From Cupriavidus taiwanensis (GTDB lineage: Bacteria > Pseudomonadota > Gammaproteobacteria > Burkholderiales > Burkholderiaceae), in assembly GCF_900249755.1 (NCBI RefSeq), contig NZ_LT976854.1, forward strand, positions 558,573 through 622,572: DNA of 64,000 bases. The letters are read 5' to 3'. Numbering within the stretch: the first letter of the stretch is position 1; every line of letters begins with the position of its first letter. The position numbers and the translations under genes were made by a program. Under the pieces are notes generated by a model. That model was given only the letters and a program-made list of their open reading frames with translations, did no database searches and was not told the origin of the DNA. Positions 25,730 through 33,239 of this stretch are shown here, piece by piece.

Positions 25730-26608
25730 TCAGTACACCGACGGCATGCCTTCCGGCCGGTTCTTGAAGCGCCGGTGGATCCAGTAATACTGCTCCGGCA
25801 TGGTGGCGATCTGCGTTTCCAGGAAGGCGTTCATGCGGCGCGAATCCTCTTCGACGCTGCCGGAAGGAAAGCCTTCGAGCGGGTCGAACACGCGCAGCCG
25901 GTAGCCGCGGTAGTCGGGCAGCACTTCGGTGGTGAACGGCACCACGCGCGCGCCGGTCATGCTGGCCAGGCGCGAGGCCGAGGTCAGCGTGCACGCCGGC
26001 ACGCCGAAGAACGGCACGAACACCGAATCGTTGATGCCGAAGTCCATGTCCGCCGCCAGCATCACCGGGCAGCCGGCGCGCAGCGTGCGCACCACCTGCT
26101 TGCCGCTGCCGTTGCGCGGGATCATCTCGGCGCCGAAGCGCCCGCGCTGCGTGCGCGAGATCTGCTCCAGCAGCGGGCTGGACATGCGCGTGTACAGCGA
26201 CGCCACCGGGTGGCGCATCGAATAGAACATGCAGCCGGCCTCGATGCCGACGAAATGGAAGCCCATGAAGATGGTCGGATGCTCGGCGCACGAGGCCAGG
26301 TCGATGCGCGAATCCAGCTCGACCAGCTTGCCCAGCCGCTCGGCGTTGCCGAACCACTGCACGCCGCGCTCCAGGTAGCTGCGCAGCACATGGCCGAAAT
26401 GGTCGCGTGCCAGCTGCTCGCGCCTGGCGGGGTCCATGTCGGGGAAGCACAGCGCCAGGTTGGTATGGACGATGCGCCGGCGGCGGCTGGGGATGCGGTA
26501 CAGCAGCTTGCCGATGGCGTCGCCCAGCCGGGCGGTCACGCCGTACGGCAGGGCGGCAAAGAGCTTGAAGGCTGCGATGGTCAGCGCGGCCTGGAGCCGG
26601 TGGGTCAT
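25730..26608 (-). CDS. lpxL: Lipid A biosynthesis lauroyl/myristoyl acyltransferase (LpxL/HtrB type)
   Basis: 292 residues. An N-terminal hydrophobic segment (about 7-25) anchors it to the inner membrane. The acyltransferase HX4E motif is GFHFVGIEAG (His118, Glu123), and GSGKQVVRTLRAGCPVMLAADMD is a conserved family block. Adds a secondary acyl chain to lipid A from acyl-ACP. It could equally be an LpxM- or late-acyltransferase paralogue; the sequence does not settle chain preference. It appears to be a single gene. Confidence 0.85.
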   Translation of the reverse strand: MTHRLQAALTIAAFKLFAALPYGVTARLGDAIGKLLYRIPSRRRRIVHTNLALCFPDMDPARREQLARDHFGHVLRSYLERGVQWFGNAERLGKLVELDSRIDLASCAEHPTIFMGFHFVGIEAGCMFYSMRHPVASLYTRMSSPLLEQISRTQRGRFGAEMIPRNGSGKQVVRTLRAGCPVMLAADMDFGINDSVFVPFFGVPACTLTSASRLASMTGARVVPFTTEVLPDYRGYRLRVFDPLEGFPSGSVEEDSRRMNAFLETQIATMPEQYYWIHRRFKNRPEGMPSVY

Positions 26609-26991
26609 GAAGATCCTGGAGTGCGGCAGCGGCGCTCGGGCGGGCCCGGGGGCAGGCGGCTGCGCGGCAATGGTTCGGCGCCACGCGGGTGGCGGATGTC
26701 AGGTGCGCGGCAAGGCGCGAAGAGCAAGGGCCGGCTCCCGGCACATGCCCGGCGCCTGGTGCGCACCGTGTGCGCGTCGGGGCGGCAAAGCCGGGCGGAA
26801 CGCTGGCGCGCCATCCCGGGGCGGTATCCCGGGTCCGGGCGGCTTGGAGTGCGCTAAGCGGCGCTGCTCATGCTTTGACTGAGGGCGCACTGTAGCACGA
26901 TGCCAGGGCCCCAGGAATGGCAGTTACTACCGGTATCAAACCGGCAACAGTGGTGGCGACGCGATGGCCGGCAGGGGCTGCCGCGGTGCCG
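26609..26991. other. 383-bp intergenic region upstream of lpxL
   Basis: GC-rich; no protein or RNA gene recognised. A 7-bp inverted repeat, AGTGCGC (26848-26854) and GCGCACT (26885-26891), is the only notable structure. A weak CCGG stem around 26929-26945 may stop transcription from the gene at 26992. The lpxL promoter must be here but is not obvious. Confidence 0.4.
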
Positions 26992-27483
26992 TCAGCGCTG
27001 GCGCAGCTCGCCGAGGTAATAGTTGACCTCGGCCAGCAGCGCCGTGTGGAATTCGGACGGCAGCACGTGGTCGTCGGTCAGCGACAGCAGCTGGTCGATG
27101 CGCTGGCGGAACTGGCGCTGCGCGCCCGCGCGGGCATCGGGCGGCAGCGCCACGGCCATGGCGCACAGCATTTCGCGCATCACCAGCAGCCGGGCGCCGT
27201 ACTGGATCATGGCGTCGCCCTGGGTCTTGAGGTTCTGCGCAAGCTGTTCCGGCATGCCCTGGCGGCGGGCAGCGCCGGCGGGGGATCGCGGCGGCGCCGG
27301 CTGCGGCGCGCCGCTGGCCTCGGGTGCGGGCGTGCCCAGCATCTTGCCGAGTTTGGGGATCTTGAACATGGGCGAGGCTCCGGGAGCGCCGGCGGCGGGG
27401 TGGTCGGGTGCATCCATCATGGAAGGGCGCGGGTGGCCGGACTGTGCGCCAGCAGACAATGGCAAGGGGGCACCGGCGCTCAT
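26992..27483 (-). CDS. Unknown protein coupled to flhC
   Basis: 163 residues if started at 27483, where its ATG overlaps the flhC stop (ATGA), the arrangement of translational coupling. In-frame ATGs at 27420 and 27369 are alternatives; 27369 has GGAG upstream. The first 75 residues are Pro/Ala-rich. The rest is helical (MPEQLAQNLKTQGDAMIQYGARLLVMREMLCAMAVALPPDARAGAQRQFRQRIDQLLSLTDDHVLPSEFHTALLAEVNYYLGELRQR). No family recognised. The context hints at a partner or modulator of the FlhC-like protein. Confidence 0.65.
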   Translation of the reverse strand: MSAGAPLPLSAGAQSGHPRPSMMDAPDHPAAGAPGASPMFKIPKLGKMLGTPAPEASGAPQPAPPRSPAGAARRQGMPEQLAQNLKTQGDAMIQYGARLLVMREMLCAMAVALPPDARAGAQRQFRQRIDQLLSLTDDHVLPSEFHTALLAEVNYYLGELRQR

Positions 27484-28097
27484 GCGCCGGCAGGCGCGCC
27501 GTTTCGTGGCGGCCGGGGTGTGCGACACTTGCCCGCGCGCGGCGGCGGCTGGCACAGGCCGCAGATGTGGCGCTGGCGCGCATCGTCGGCGCGCACCACG
27601 AACTCGCCATGGCAGCAGCGGCAGCGCGCCAGCCGCAGCATGCCGCGCTCATGGAAGCGGACCAGCATCCAGGCGCGGGTAAAGCTGAGCTGCGCGGCCT
27701 CGCCGGTGACGCACAGGTGCTCGCGATACAGGCGGAAGGCGGCCAGCGTGGCATGGATGCGGTCCAGGAGGCCGGCACGGACCATGAAGCGGTACGCACC
27801 GAGCAGCATCGAGGCATGGGCGTTGGGGCGCCAGGCCAGGAACCAGTCGGTCGAGAACGGCAGCATGCCCTTGGGTGGCGACGCGCCGCAAAGCTCCCTG
27901 TACAGGCGCGTCAACCGCACGCGCGGCAGCGACACTTCCGCTTCCAGCACCTGCAGGCGCGCGCCCAGGCCGATCATCTCGATGGCCAGCCGGGTCTGCT
28001 CCATCTCTTGCAGCACGCTCTTGCCGGCGGGCGCGGGCAACGGGCTCGATGTGGCCGCAACGGGGCCGCCCATGGCGGCGACGGCGTGTGTGTCCAT
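27480..28097 (-). CDS. flhC: FlhC-type flagellar transcriptional activator, orphan
   Basis: 205 residues from the ATG at 28097 (AGGAGGAG upstream). Clear FlhC match: QTRLAIEMIGLGARLQVLEAEVSLPRVRLTRLYRELCGASPPKGMLPFSTDWFLAW, and the zinc site ARCRCCHGEFVVRADDARQRHICGLCQPP with Cys159, 161, 162, 179 and 182. FlhC normally works only in a hetero-oligomer with FlhD to switch on flagellar class II genes, yet no flhD or flagellar gene is seen on either side. The N-terminal 25 residues are an extension. It may pair with an FlhD encoded elsewhere or have a separate role. Confidence 0.88.
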   Translation of the reverse strand: MDTHAVAAMGGPVAATSSPLPAPAGKSVLQEMEQTRLAIEMIGLGARLQVLEAEVSLPRVRLTRLYRELCGASPPKGMLPFSTDWFLAWRPNAHASMLLGAYRFMVRAGLLDRIHATLAAFRLYREHLCVTGEAAQLSFTRAWMLVRFHERGMLRLARCRCCHGEFVVRADDARQRHICGLCQPPPRAGKCRTPRPPRNGAPAGA

Positions 28098-28161
28098 GAT
28101 CTCCTCCTGCGCGGGGGCACGGTGCGGCGCTGTCCGCATGCGTACCCTCCGCGTTATGGCT

Positions 28162-28176
28162 TTTCGTAATACGAAA
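28162..28176. promoter_or_regulatory. Perfect 15-bp palindrome upstream of flhC
   Basis: TTTCGTA-A-TACGAAA, a 7-bp dyad around one central base, 65-79 nt upstream of the flhC start in an AT-rich stretch. Likely an operator; the protein that binds it is unknown. The remainder of the 308-bp gap to 28405 holds no recognised gene. Confidence 0.5.
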
Positions 28177-28405
28177 GGATTCTTGGATCGGGGCCGGCTT
28201 ATAACCGTGATGCTCGTCAATAATCGTATTTCCACGATCGACGGCATCAGGTTGTCAGGATCCATTGTTGGCGCATTTTGTCGGTGCCCGCGGCGCCATC
28301 CCGCAGCACTGTAGGAGAAGCGCCCACACGGTATCGGACAGACGCCGATTTATCGGTTCTGCCCATGGGCTACGCTGCAAGAACACCAACGACAGGGAGC
28401 AACCC

Positions 28406-28609
28406 ATGGCTGCAAACTTCCTGATCAGGCAGACCGCGCAAGGCTGGGAACTGACGGTCGAAAGCGCGCGCAAGGGCCTGGTCCATTGCGACGACCGCGA
28501 CGTCGCCGTCAACATCGGCATGGCCGCGGCCAAGCGGCGCGGTGTGGTGCTGATCGTGGACGAAGACGAGGACGATGCCCCGCACCGCCTCACTCCCCTG
28601 GCCGCCTGA
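28406..28609 (+). CDS. Small hypothetical protein
   Basis: 67 residues from the ATG at 28406 with GGGAG upstream; a strong terminator follows. Sequence MAANFLIRQTAQGWELTVESARKGLVHCDDRDVAVNIGMAAAKRRGVVLIVDEDEDDAPHRL. The alternation of beta-like and helical parts with a late acidic stretch recalls small DUF2188-type proteins, but the match is weak. Soluble, cytoplasmic by appearance. Confidence 0.65.
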   Translation: MAANFLIRQTAQGWELTVESARKGLVHCDDRDVAVNIGMAAAKRRGVVLIVDEDEDDAPHRLTPLAA

Positions 28610-28635
28610 CGCGGCAAACCGGTTGCGTGACAACG

Positions 28636-28663
28636 GCGGGCGCCCTGTAACGGTGGCGCCCGC
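28636..28663 (+). terminator. Intrinsic terminator
   Basis: Stem GCGGGCGCC (28636-28644) / GGCGCCCGC (28655-28663), followed by TTTTGCTTT. Lies 27 nt after the small gene at 28406-28609. Confidence 0.8.
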
Positions 28664-28794
28664 TTTTGCTTTGGTGCGGGGCGCGCGGCATGCGTGCCGC
28701 ACCCCATGCCCGCCAGTGGTATGGAACTTGCGCCCCGCTGACTGGCTGCGCGGCCCGCCAGGCCGCGCCGCAAGCTCAACCCTTGGAGACAGCG

Positions 28795-29622
28795 ATGCAT
28801 CCATTCCGAAATGAAGGCGGCGGCTCCTGGTGGCGCGACGACCGCGACGCCGATGATTCTCGCCGTCGCGGCGACGGCCCGCGCGACGACCCGCGCGGCT
28901 ACGGCGAGGGACGCTATGGCCAGCGCGGCGGCCCCGCGCACGACTACGGCGAGGGCCGCTATGAGGGCCGCCAGCGGCACGACAGCGGCGTGCGCGAGTC
29001 CGGCTACTACGGCGGGCGCTCCAGCCCGGCGCAGCGGGCCTGGGAAGCCTCCGCCGGGCGTCCGCCATGGGAAGAGGACGAAGCCTGGCGCCGCGGCAGC
29101 GAGGTCCGCGACGAATGGGGCGACAGCCGCGGCAATGCGTCGCCCGACATGCCGCGCGGGCGCGACCGCGTGGGCCCCAAGGGCTACCAGCGCAGCGACG
29201 AGCGCATCCGTGAAGATATCTGCGAACGGCTCGCGCATGCGCGCCATGTCGACGTGCGCGACGTCGAAGTCGAAGTGCAGGGCGGCGTGGTGCGCCTGAC
29301 CGGCAACGTGCGCGACCGGCGCCAGAAGTACTGCATCGAGGACATCGTCGACGATGTCTTCGGCGTGCAGGAGATCCATAACGCGGTGCGCCTGGGCGCG
29401 CCGGGCGCGTTCGGCGTGTCCGGCATCACCGAAGGGGCGCAGTCCGGATCCCGGTCCGGATCGCAATCCGGCCAGCCCGGGCAGGGGCATGTCAGCGGCG
29501 TCAGCAGTTCCGGCAGCGCCACCGGCTCCAGCGCCAGCAGCTACGGCGGCGGCATGGAAACCGGCAGCGGCGGTCCGGGCCAGGGCCGCGACAGCACCGG
29601 CGGCACCACGCGCATGGGCTGA
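28795..29622 (+). CDS. BON domain protein with low-complexity flanks
   Basis: 275 residues from the ATG at 28795 (GGAG upstream). The first about 140 residues are Arg/Asp/Gly/Tyr-rich and charged (RRRGDGPRDDPRGYGEGRYGQRGG). A single BON domain follows at about 143-200 (SDERIREDICERLAHARHVDVRDVEVEVQGGVVRLTGNVRDRRQKYCIEDIVDDVFGVQEIHNAVRL), then a Gly/Ser-rich tail. No signal peptide. BON domains bind phospholipids or help proteins associate with envelopes; this arrangement is common in Burkholderiales stress proteins. Exact role unknown. Confidence 0.85.
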   Translation: MHPFRNEGGGSWWRDDRDADDSRRRGDGPRDDPRGYGEGRYGQRGGPAHDYGEGRYEGRQRHDSGVRESGYYGGRSSPAQRAWEASAGRPPWEEDEAWRRGSEVRDEWGDSRGNASPDMPRGRDRVGPKGYQRSDERIREDICERLAHARHVDVRDVEVEVQGGVVRLTGNVRDRRQKYCIEDIVDDVFGVQEIHNAVRLGAPGAFGVSGITEGAQSGSRSGSQSGQPGQGHVSGVSSSGSATGSSASSYGGGMETGSGGPGQGRDSTGGTTRMG

Positions 29623-29638
29623 TCGCGCCGAGGCAGCA

Positions 29639-30454
29639 CTATGGCGCCGGTGGCTCGTCCTCCGGCGCCTGCGGCTCGGCCATGCGGCGATGCTGCCCGG
29701 CCAGCACGTCCGCGGGCGTCACCATGGCAATGGCGGCGCGCAGCTTGTTCTGCCAGCCGGGTACCGCCTCGCCTTCGCCGCGCATCATCGCATCGAAGCC
29801 GATCCGCGCCACCTCGGCGGGGTCGGCCTTCTTCTGCTGGCCAAGGCGGGTATCGAGCAGGTCGGCGCGTTCGAAGAAATCGGTTTCGGTGGCGCCCGGC
29901 ATCAGGCACGTGACCGACACGCCGCTGTCCTTCAGCTCGTGCCGCAGCGCATAGGAGAAGGAATCCAGGAACGCCTTGGTCGCGTTGTACACGGCCTGGC
30001 AGGTGCCGGGAACGAAGCCGGCGATCGATCCGGTGATCAGGATGCGCCCCTCGCGCTGCGCGCGCATCATCTGACCGACCCGGTGCAGCATGTGCAGGGT
30101 GCCGGTCACGTTGGTCTCGACCACGCGCTGGATGTCCGCGAAGTCCTGGTCGAGGAAGGCGTGGCCCAGGCCGCGGCCGGCGTTGGCGCACAGCACGTCG
30201 ACGCGGCGGCCGTCCAGCGCATCGCAGACCTGCCCGACGCCGTCGGGCGTGGACAGGTCCGCCAGCAGCGCCGTTACCTCGGTGCCTGCGTCGCGCAGTT
30301 GCGCCGCGGCGATTTCGATCTGCGGCTCGTCCGCGGCAATCACCAGGTCATAGCCGCGCTGCGCGCAGCAGCGGGCCAGTTCATAGCCGATGCCGGAGGA
30401 CGCCCCGGTCACGACGGCAAGCAGGTTGGTGCGGCGAAGCGGCGTGTCAGGCAC
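29639..30454 (-). CDS. SDR family NAD(P)-dependent oxidoreductase
   Basis: 271 residues. Cofactor motif VVTGASSGIG (about 14-23), CANAGRG, ITGSIAGFVPG and the active-site pair in VYNATKAF (YxxxK). Belongs to the DltE/short-chain group often annotated only as SDR. The substrate is unknown. It lies 59 bp downstream of a small membrane protein gene on the same strand, convergent with the BON-domain gene. Confidence 0.88.
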   Translation of the reverse strand: MPDTPLRRTNLLAVVTGASSGIGYELARCCAQRGYDLVIAADEPQIEIAAAQLRDAGTEVTALLADLSTPDGVGQVCDALDGRRVDVLCANAGRGLGHAFLDQDFADIQRVVETNVTGTLHMLHRVGQMMRAQREGRILITGSIAGFVPGTCQAVYNATKAFLDSFSYALRHELKDSGVSVTCLMPGATETDFFERADLLDTRLGQQKKADPAEVARIGFDAMMRGEGEAVPGWQNKLRAAIAMVTPADVLAGQHRRMAEPQAPEDEPPAP

Positions 30455-30513
30455 CGGATCTCCTGTGCGTTGTGGTCCGTTTTTACTGCGTCGTTGTAAG
30501 GATTAGCGACGCT

Positions 30514-30786
30514 TCATCCCACCCGCCGCCATGTGCGCACGCCCATCCAGACGCCCAGCAGCGCCACCAGCGTGACCAGCACCGCCAGCGTCACCGCCGT
30601 GCCAGGGCCAAGGCCGCCGAACCACGCATAGGCATCGGACCGGCGCCACAGCACCCAGGCCAGCGTTGCGGTGGCGACCACCAGCGCGGTCTGCGTCAGC
30701 GCATCGACCACGCGCATCAGGCCGCGCGCCGTGCCGGCAAGGGGATCGCGCCGGGCTTCTGAAGCGGTGATTTCGGGGTCTTCCAT
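30514..30786 (-). CDS. Small membrane protein with two predicted helices
   Basis: 90 residues if started at 30786; an in-frame ATG at 30843 would add 19 residues. Neither has a strong ribosome binding site, so the start is uncertain. Two hydrophobic stretches, ALTQTALVVATATLAWVLWRR and FGGLGPGTAVTLAVLVTLVALLGVWMGVRTW, predict an inner-membrane hairpin. No family recognised. Sits between a flavodoxin-like gene and an SDR gene on one strand. Confidence 0.6.
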   Translation of the reverse strand: MEDPEITASEARRDPLAGTARGLMRVVDALTQTALVVATATLAWVLWRRSDAYAWFGGLGPGTAVTLAVLVTLVALLGVWMGVRTWRRVG

Positions 30787-30873
30787 GGCATGGGGTGGCA
30801 GAGGGAATGTGCTGGACGTGCAAGACCTGTTCCCGCTCATCACTCACGCGCGCGGCCGATGGGCGCTTGCGCT

Positions 30874-31365
30874 TCAGAACACCCCCAGCCCCAAACCTGC
30901 CGCCAGCCCTTCGCCAAGCTCCGCGCAACGGGCCAGGTCCGCCGCTTCGATCTGCTTGGGGGCAAGGATGCGCTCCGGCGTCTGCGCATGCGTGCAGACG
31001 ATCAGCCCGGGTGCGACCGGGTTCAGGCGCCAGCCGGTGGCGATGCGCTCGAGCTGGCGCAGCGCGTTCTGGCCATCGCTGCCGGCGCAGATCATGGCGG
31101 CGTAGGGACGGCCATTGATGCGGTCGAGCACTGGGTAATAACAGCGGTCGAAGAAGTCCTTCATCATGCCCGCGATCGCGGCCAGGTTCTCCGGGGTGGC
31201 GAACAGGTAGCCGTCCGCGGCCAGCACGTCGTCGGGGCCGGCCTCGGCGGCGGTCTTGAGCACGACCGTGACGCCGGGCTGCCGGCGGGCCGCTTCGGCG
31301 GCGGCCGCGGCCATCTGGCGCGTGCCTCCGGTCATGGTGTGGTAGACGATCAGCAGCGTTTTCAT
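30874..31365 (-). CDS. Flavodoxin-like NAD(P)H-dependent oxidoreductase
   Basis: 163 residues, flavodoxin fold. The FMN phosphate loop is VYHTMTGGTRQMA at the N-terminus, with ADGYLFATPENLAAIAGMMKDFFDRCYYP and AMICAGSDGQNALRQLERIATGW as the later flavin-contacting parts. Probably an FMN reductase or quinone-type reductase. Divergent from a TetR regulator with a palindromic operator between them, the common layout for drug- or quinone-inducible reductases. Confidence 0.85.
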   Translation of the reverse strand: MKTLLIVYHTMTGGTRQMAAAAAEAARRQPGVTVVLKTAAEAGPDDVLAADGYLFATPENLAAIAGMMKDFFDRCYYPVLDRINGRPYAAMICAGSDGQNALRQLERIATGWRLNPVAPGLIVCTHAQTPERILAPKQIEAADLARCAELGEGLAAGLGLGVF

Positions 31366-31381
31366 GCTTGCGGGTGGACAT

Positions 31382-31400
31382 ATGCGTCCGTCTGACGCAT
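31382..31400. promoter_or_regulatory. Palindromic operator between flavodoxin-like gene and TetR
   Basis: ATGCGTC (31382-31388), five bases, GACGCAT (31394-31400): a perfect 7-bp dyad 17 nt upstream of the flavodoxin-like start codon and about 100 nt upstream of the TetR start. Size and place fit a TetR operator. Confidence 0.6.
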
Positions 31401-31499
31401 GTTGCCGACTGTATCACGGCCATTTCGCCGCATCGCGGGCCAGCCGGGGGCGATAGCCGGTGCCGTAGAATCCGGGGCTGGCGCCCCTGCTATGACTCC

Positions 31500-32102
31500 A
31501 TGCCGACATCCAATCCTCCCATCGACCGCTCTGCCAGCGAGCAGGCCATCCAGCTGCTCGATGCCGCCACGGAGCACGTCCTTGCCCACGGCCTGGGCGA
31601 CCTGTCGCTGCGCAGCGTGGCGGAAGCGCTGGGCACCAGCCACCGCATGCTGATCTATTACTTCGGTTCCGGTGATGGCTTCTGGCAGGCGCTGTTGCAC
31701 CGCATCCGCCATGCCGAGCAGTCAGCGCGCCAGCGCATGGAACTGGCCGGCATGGATCCCCAGGCCGCGATGGTGGCGGCGTGGGAGCGCTATTCGGCGC
31801 CAGGCTACCTGCCAATCATGCAGCTGATGTTCGAGATCTACGGCCGCGCGATCCGCGACCGTGAGCGTTTCAGCGGCTTTCTCGAAGATGTCGTCGGCAG
31901 CTGGACCACCACGCTGGCGGCCCGCCTGCAGCAGCAGCTGGGCCTGAGCGCCGCCGAGGCCCGGCTGCGCGCGCGCGTGGAGCTGGCCACCGTGCGCGGG
32001 CTGTTGCTGGACCTGGTCACTACTGGCGACCGCAAGGGCACGACGGCCGCGCTGAAGTACTTCGCCGCCATGATGGCGGCGCCGCCCCAGGGCAGTAAGT
32101 AG
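31500..32102 (+). CDS. TetR family transcriptional regulator
   Basis: 200 residues from the ATG at 31500. The N-terminal helix-turn-helix is AIQLLDAATEHVLAHGLGDLSLRSVAEALGTSHRMLIYYFGSGDGFWQALL. The C-terminal ligand domain is helical. Divergent from the flavodoxin-like reductase, which it most likely represses through the dyad at 31382-31400. Ligand unknown. Confidence 0.88.
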   Translation: MPTSNPPIDRSASEQAIQLLDAATEHVLAHGLGDLSLRSVAEALGTSHRMLIYYFGSGDGFWQALLHRIRHAEQSARQRMELAGMDPQAAMVAAWERYSAPGYLPIMQLMFEIYGRAIRDRERFSGFLEDVVGSWTTTLAARLQQQLGLSAAEARLRARVELATVRGLLLDLVTTGDRKGTTAALKYFAAMMAAPPQGSK

Positions 32103-32185
32103 CGGCGCACGCCGCCGGTATTCACACCGATACCCACACCGATCTTCGCGCCGGTCTCGGCGTAAACCCCGATTTTGCCGTGCCG

Positions 32186-32201
32186 TGTACCACGTGGTAC
32201 A
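32186..32201. promoter_or_regulatory. Perfect 16-bp palindrome upstream of Bug/M24 operon
   Basis: TGTACCACGTGGTACA is fully self-complementary, 59 nt upstream of the Bug start codon. A 9-bp direct repeat CACACCGAT lies at 32123-32131 and 32135-32143. Likely operator for the two-gene operon; the TetR gene just upstream or a distant regulator could bind it. Confidence 0.5.
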
Positions 32202-32259
32202 TTGCGTCCCGCACGCTGCGCAAGCGCGGCGGAGCATGGCAAAACCAACGGGGTGCAAT

Positions 32260-33228
32260 ATGGATCGGCGACAACTACTGGCCTGGCTGGCCGCGAGCGG
32301 GGTGGCGATGGCGCTGCCTGGTATCGGGCAGGCGCAGGCCTTCCCTGCGAAACCTGTGCGGCTGGTCGTGCCGCAAGCCGGCGGCACCGGCAACGACGTG
32401 CTGGCGCGCGCACTGGCGGAAAAGCTCAGCCGTGCCTGGCAGCAGCCGGTGGTAGTGGAAAACAAGCCCGGCGCCAACGGCACGCTGGCGGTCAGCTATG
32501 TGCTCGGCCAGCCCGCCGACGGCTACACGCTGTTCTTCGCCGGCGTATCCAACCTGAGCTTCAACCCATTCCTGTATCCGAAGCTGCCGTACGATCCGGG
32601 CCGCGACCTGGCTGGCGTGGCGATGCTGGCGAATTCTCCGTTCGTGTTTGTCGCGGCGCCATCGCTCAAGGTCGACACGTTCAGGGACTTCGTGCAGATG
32701 GCCAGGGCCCGGCCGGGCGAAATCAGCTTTGCGTCGGGCGGCATCGGCAATTCCACTCACCTGGCGATGGAGCTGGTGGCCCAGCGCACCGGAATCCGGT
32801 TGCAGCACGTGCCGTTCAACGGCACCGGCGGCTCGGCCAGCCTGATGAACGGGCAGACGCCGGTGATGATGAACGTCGTCGCCGGGGTGCAGCCCTTCAT
32901 TACCGGCAAGAAGCTGGTCCCGCTCGCGGTCACCGGCGACAAGCGGCTGCAGGCGCTTCCCGCGGTGCCGACCTTCCGGGAACTCGGCTACGACGTGCAG
33001 GTGCCCGGCTGGTACGCCATCGTGGCCCGCTCGGGCACGCCCGCGGCGGTGATCAGCAAGGTCAATGCCGACATCAACCAGATCCTGGACGATGCGCAGT
33101 TCAGGGAGAAGCTCGGCTTCCAGTTCCTGGAAGCGATCAAGGGTCCGCCGTCCGAAGTCGAGCGCTACATGAAGCGCGACGCCGACACCTGGGGCCCGAT
33201 CATCCGCAAGCTTGGCATTTCGCTCTGA
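32260..33228 (+). CDS. Bug/TctC family solute-binding protein
   Basis: 322 residues from the ATG at 32260, chosen because the signal peptide MDRRQLLAWLAASGVAMALPGIGQAQA then begins the protein; an ATG at 32236 is an alternative. Bug blocks FPAKPVRLVVPQAGGTGNDV, VVENKPGANGTLAV, PADGYTLFFAG and LQHVPFNGTGG are present. Periplasmic binding of a carboxylate or amide is expected. It is followed 11 bp later by a creatinase-like M24 hydrolase, so its ligand may be that enzyme's substrate, or a related compound. No TctAB nearby. Confidence 0.88.
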   Translation: MDRRQLLAWLAASGVAMALPGIGQAQAFPAKPVRLVVPQAGGTGNDVLARALAEKLSRAWQQPVVVENKPGANGTLAVSYVLGQPADGYTLFFAGVSNLSFNPFLYPKLPYDPGRDLAGVAMLANSPFVFVAAPSLKVDTFRDFVQMARARPGEISFASGGIGNSTHLAMELVAQRTGIRLQHVPFNGTGGSASLMNGQTPVMMNVVAGVQPFITGKKLVPLAVTGDKRLQALPAVPTFRELGYDVQVPGWYAIVARSGTPAAVISKVNADINQILDDAQFREKLGFQFLEAIKGPPSEVERYMKRDADTWGPIIRKLGISL

Positions 33229-33239
33229 GGACCGCAGCC

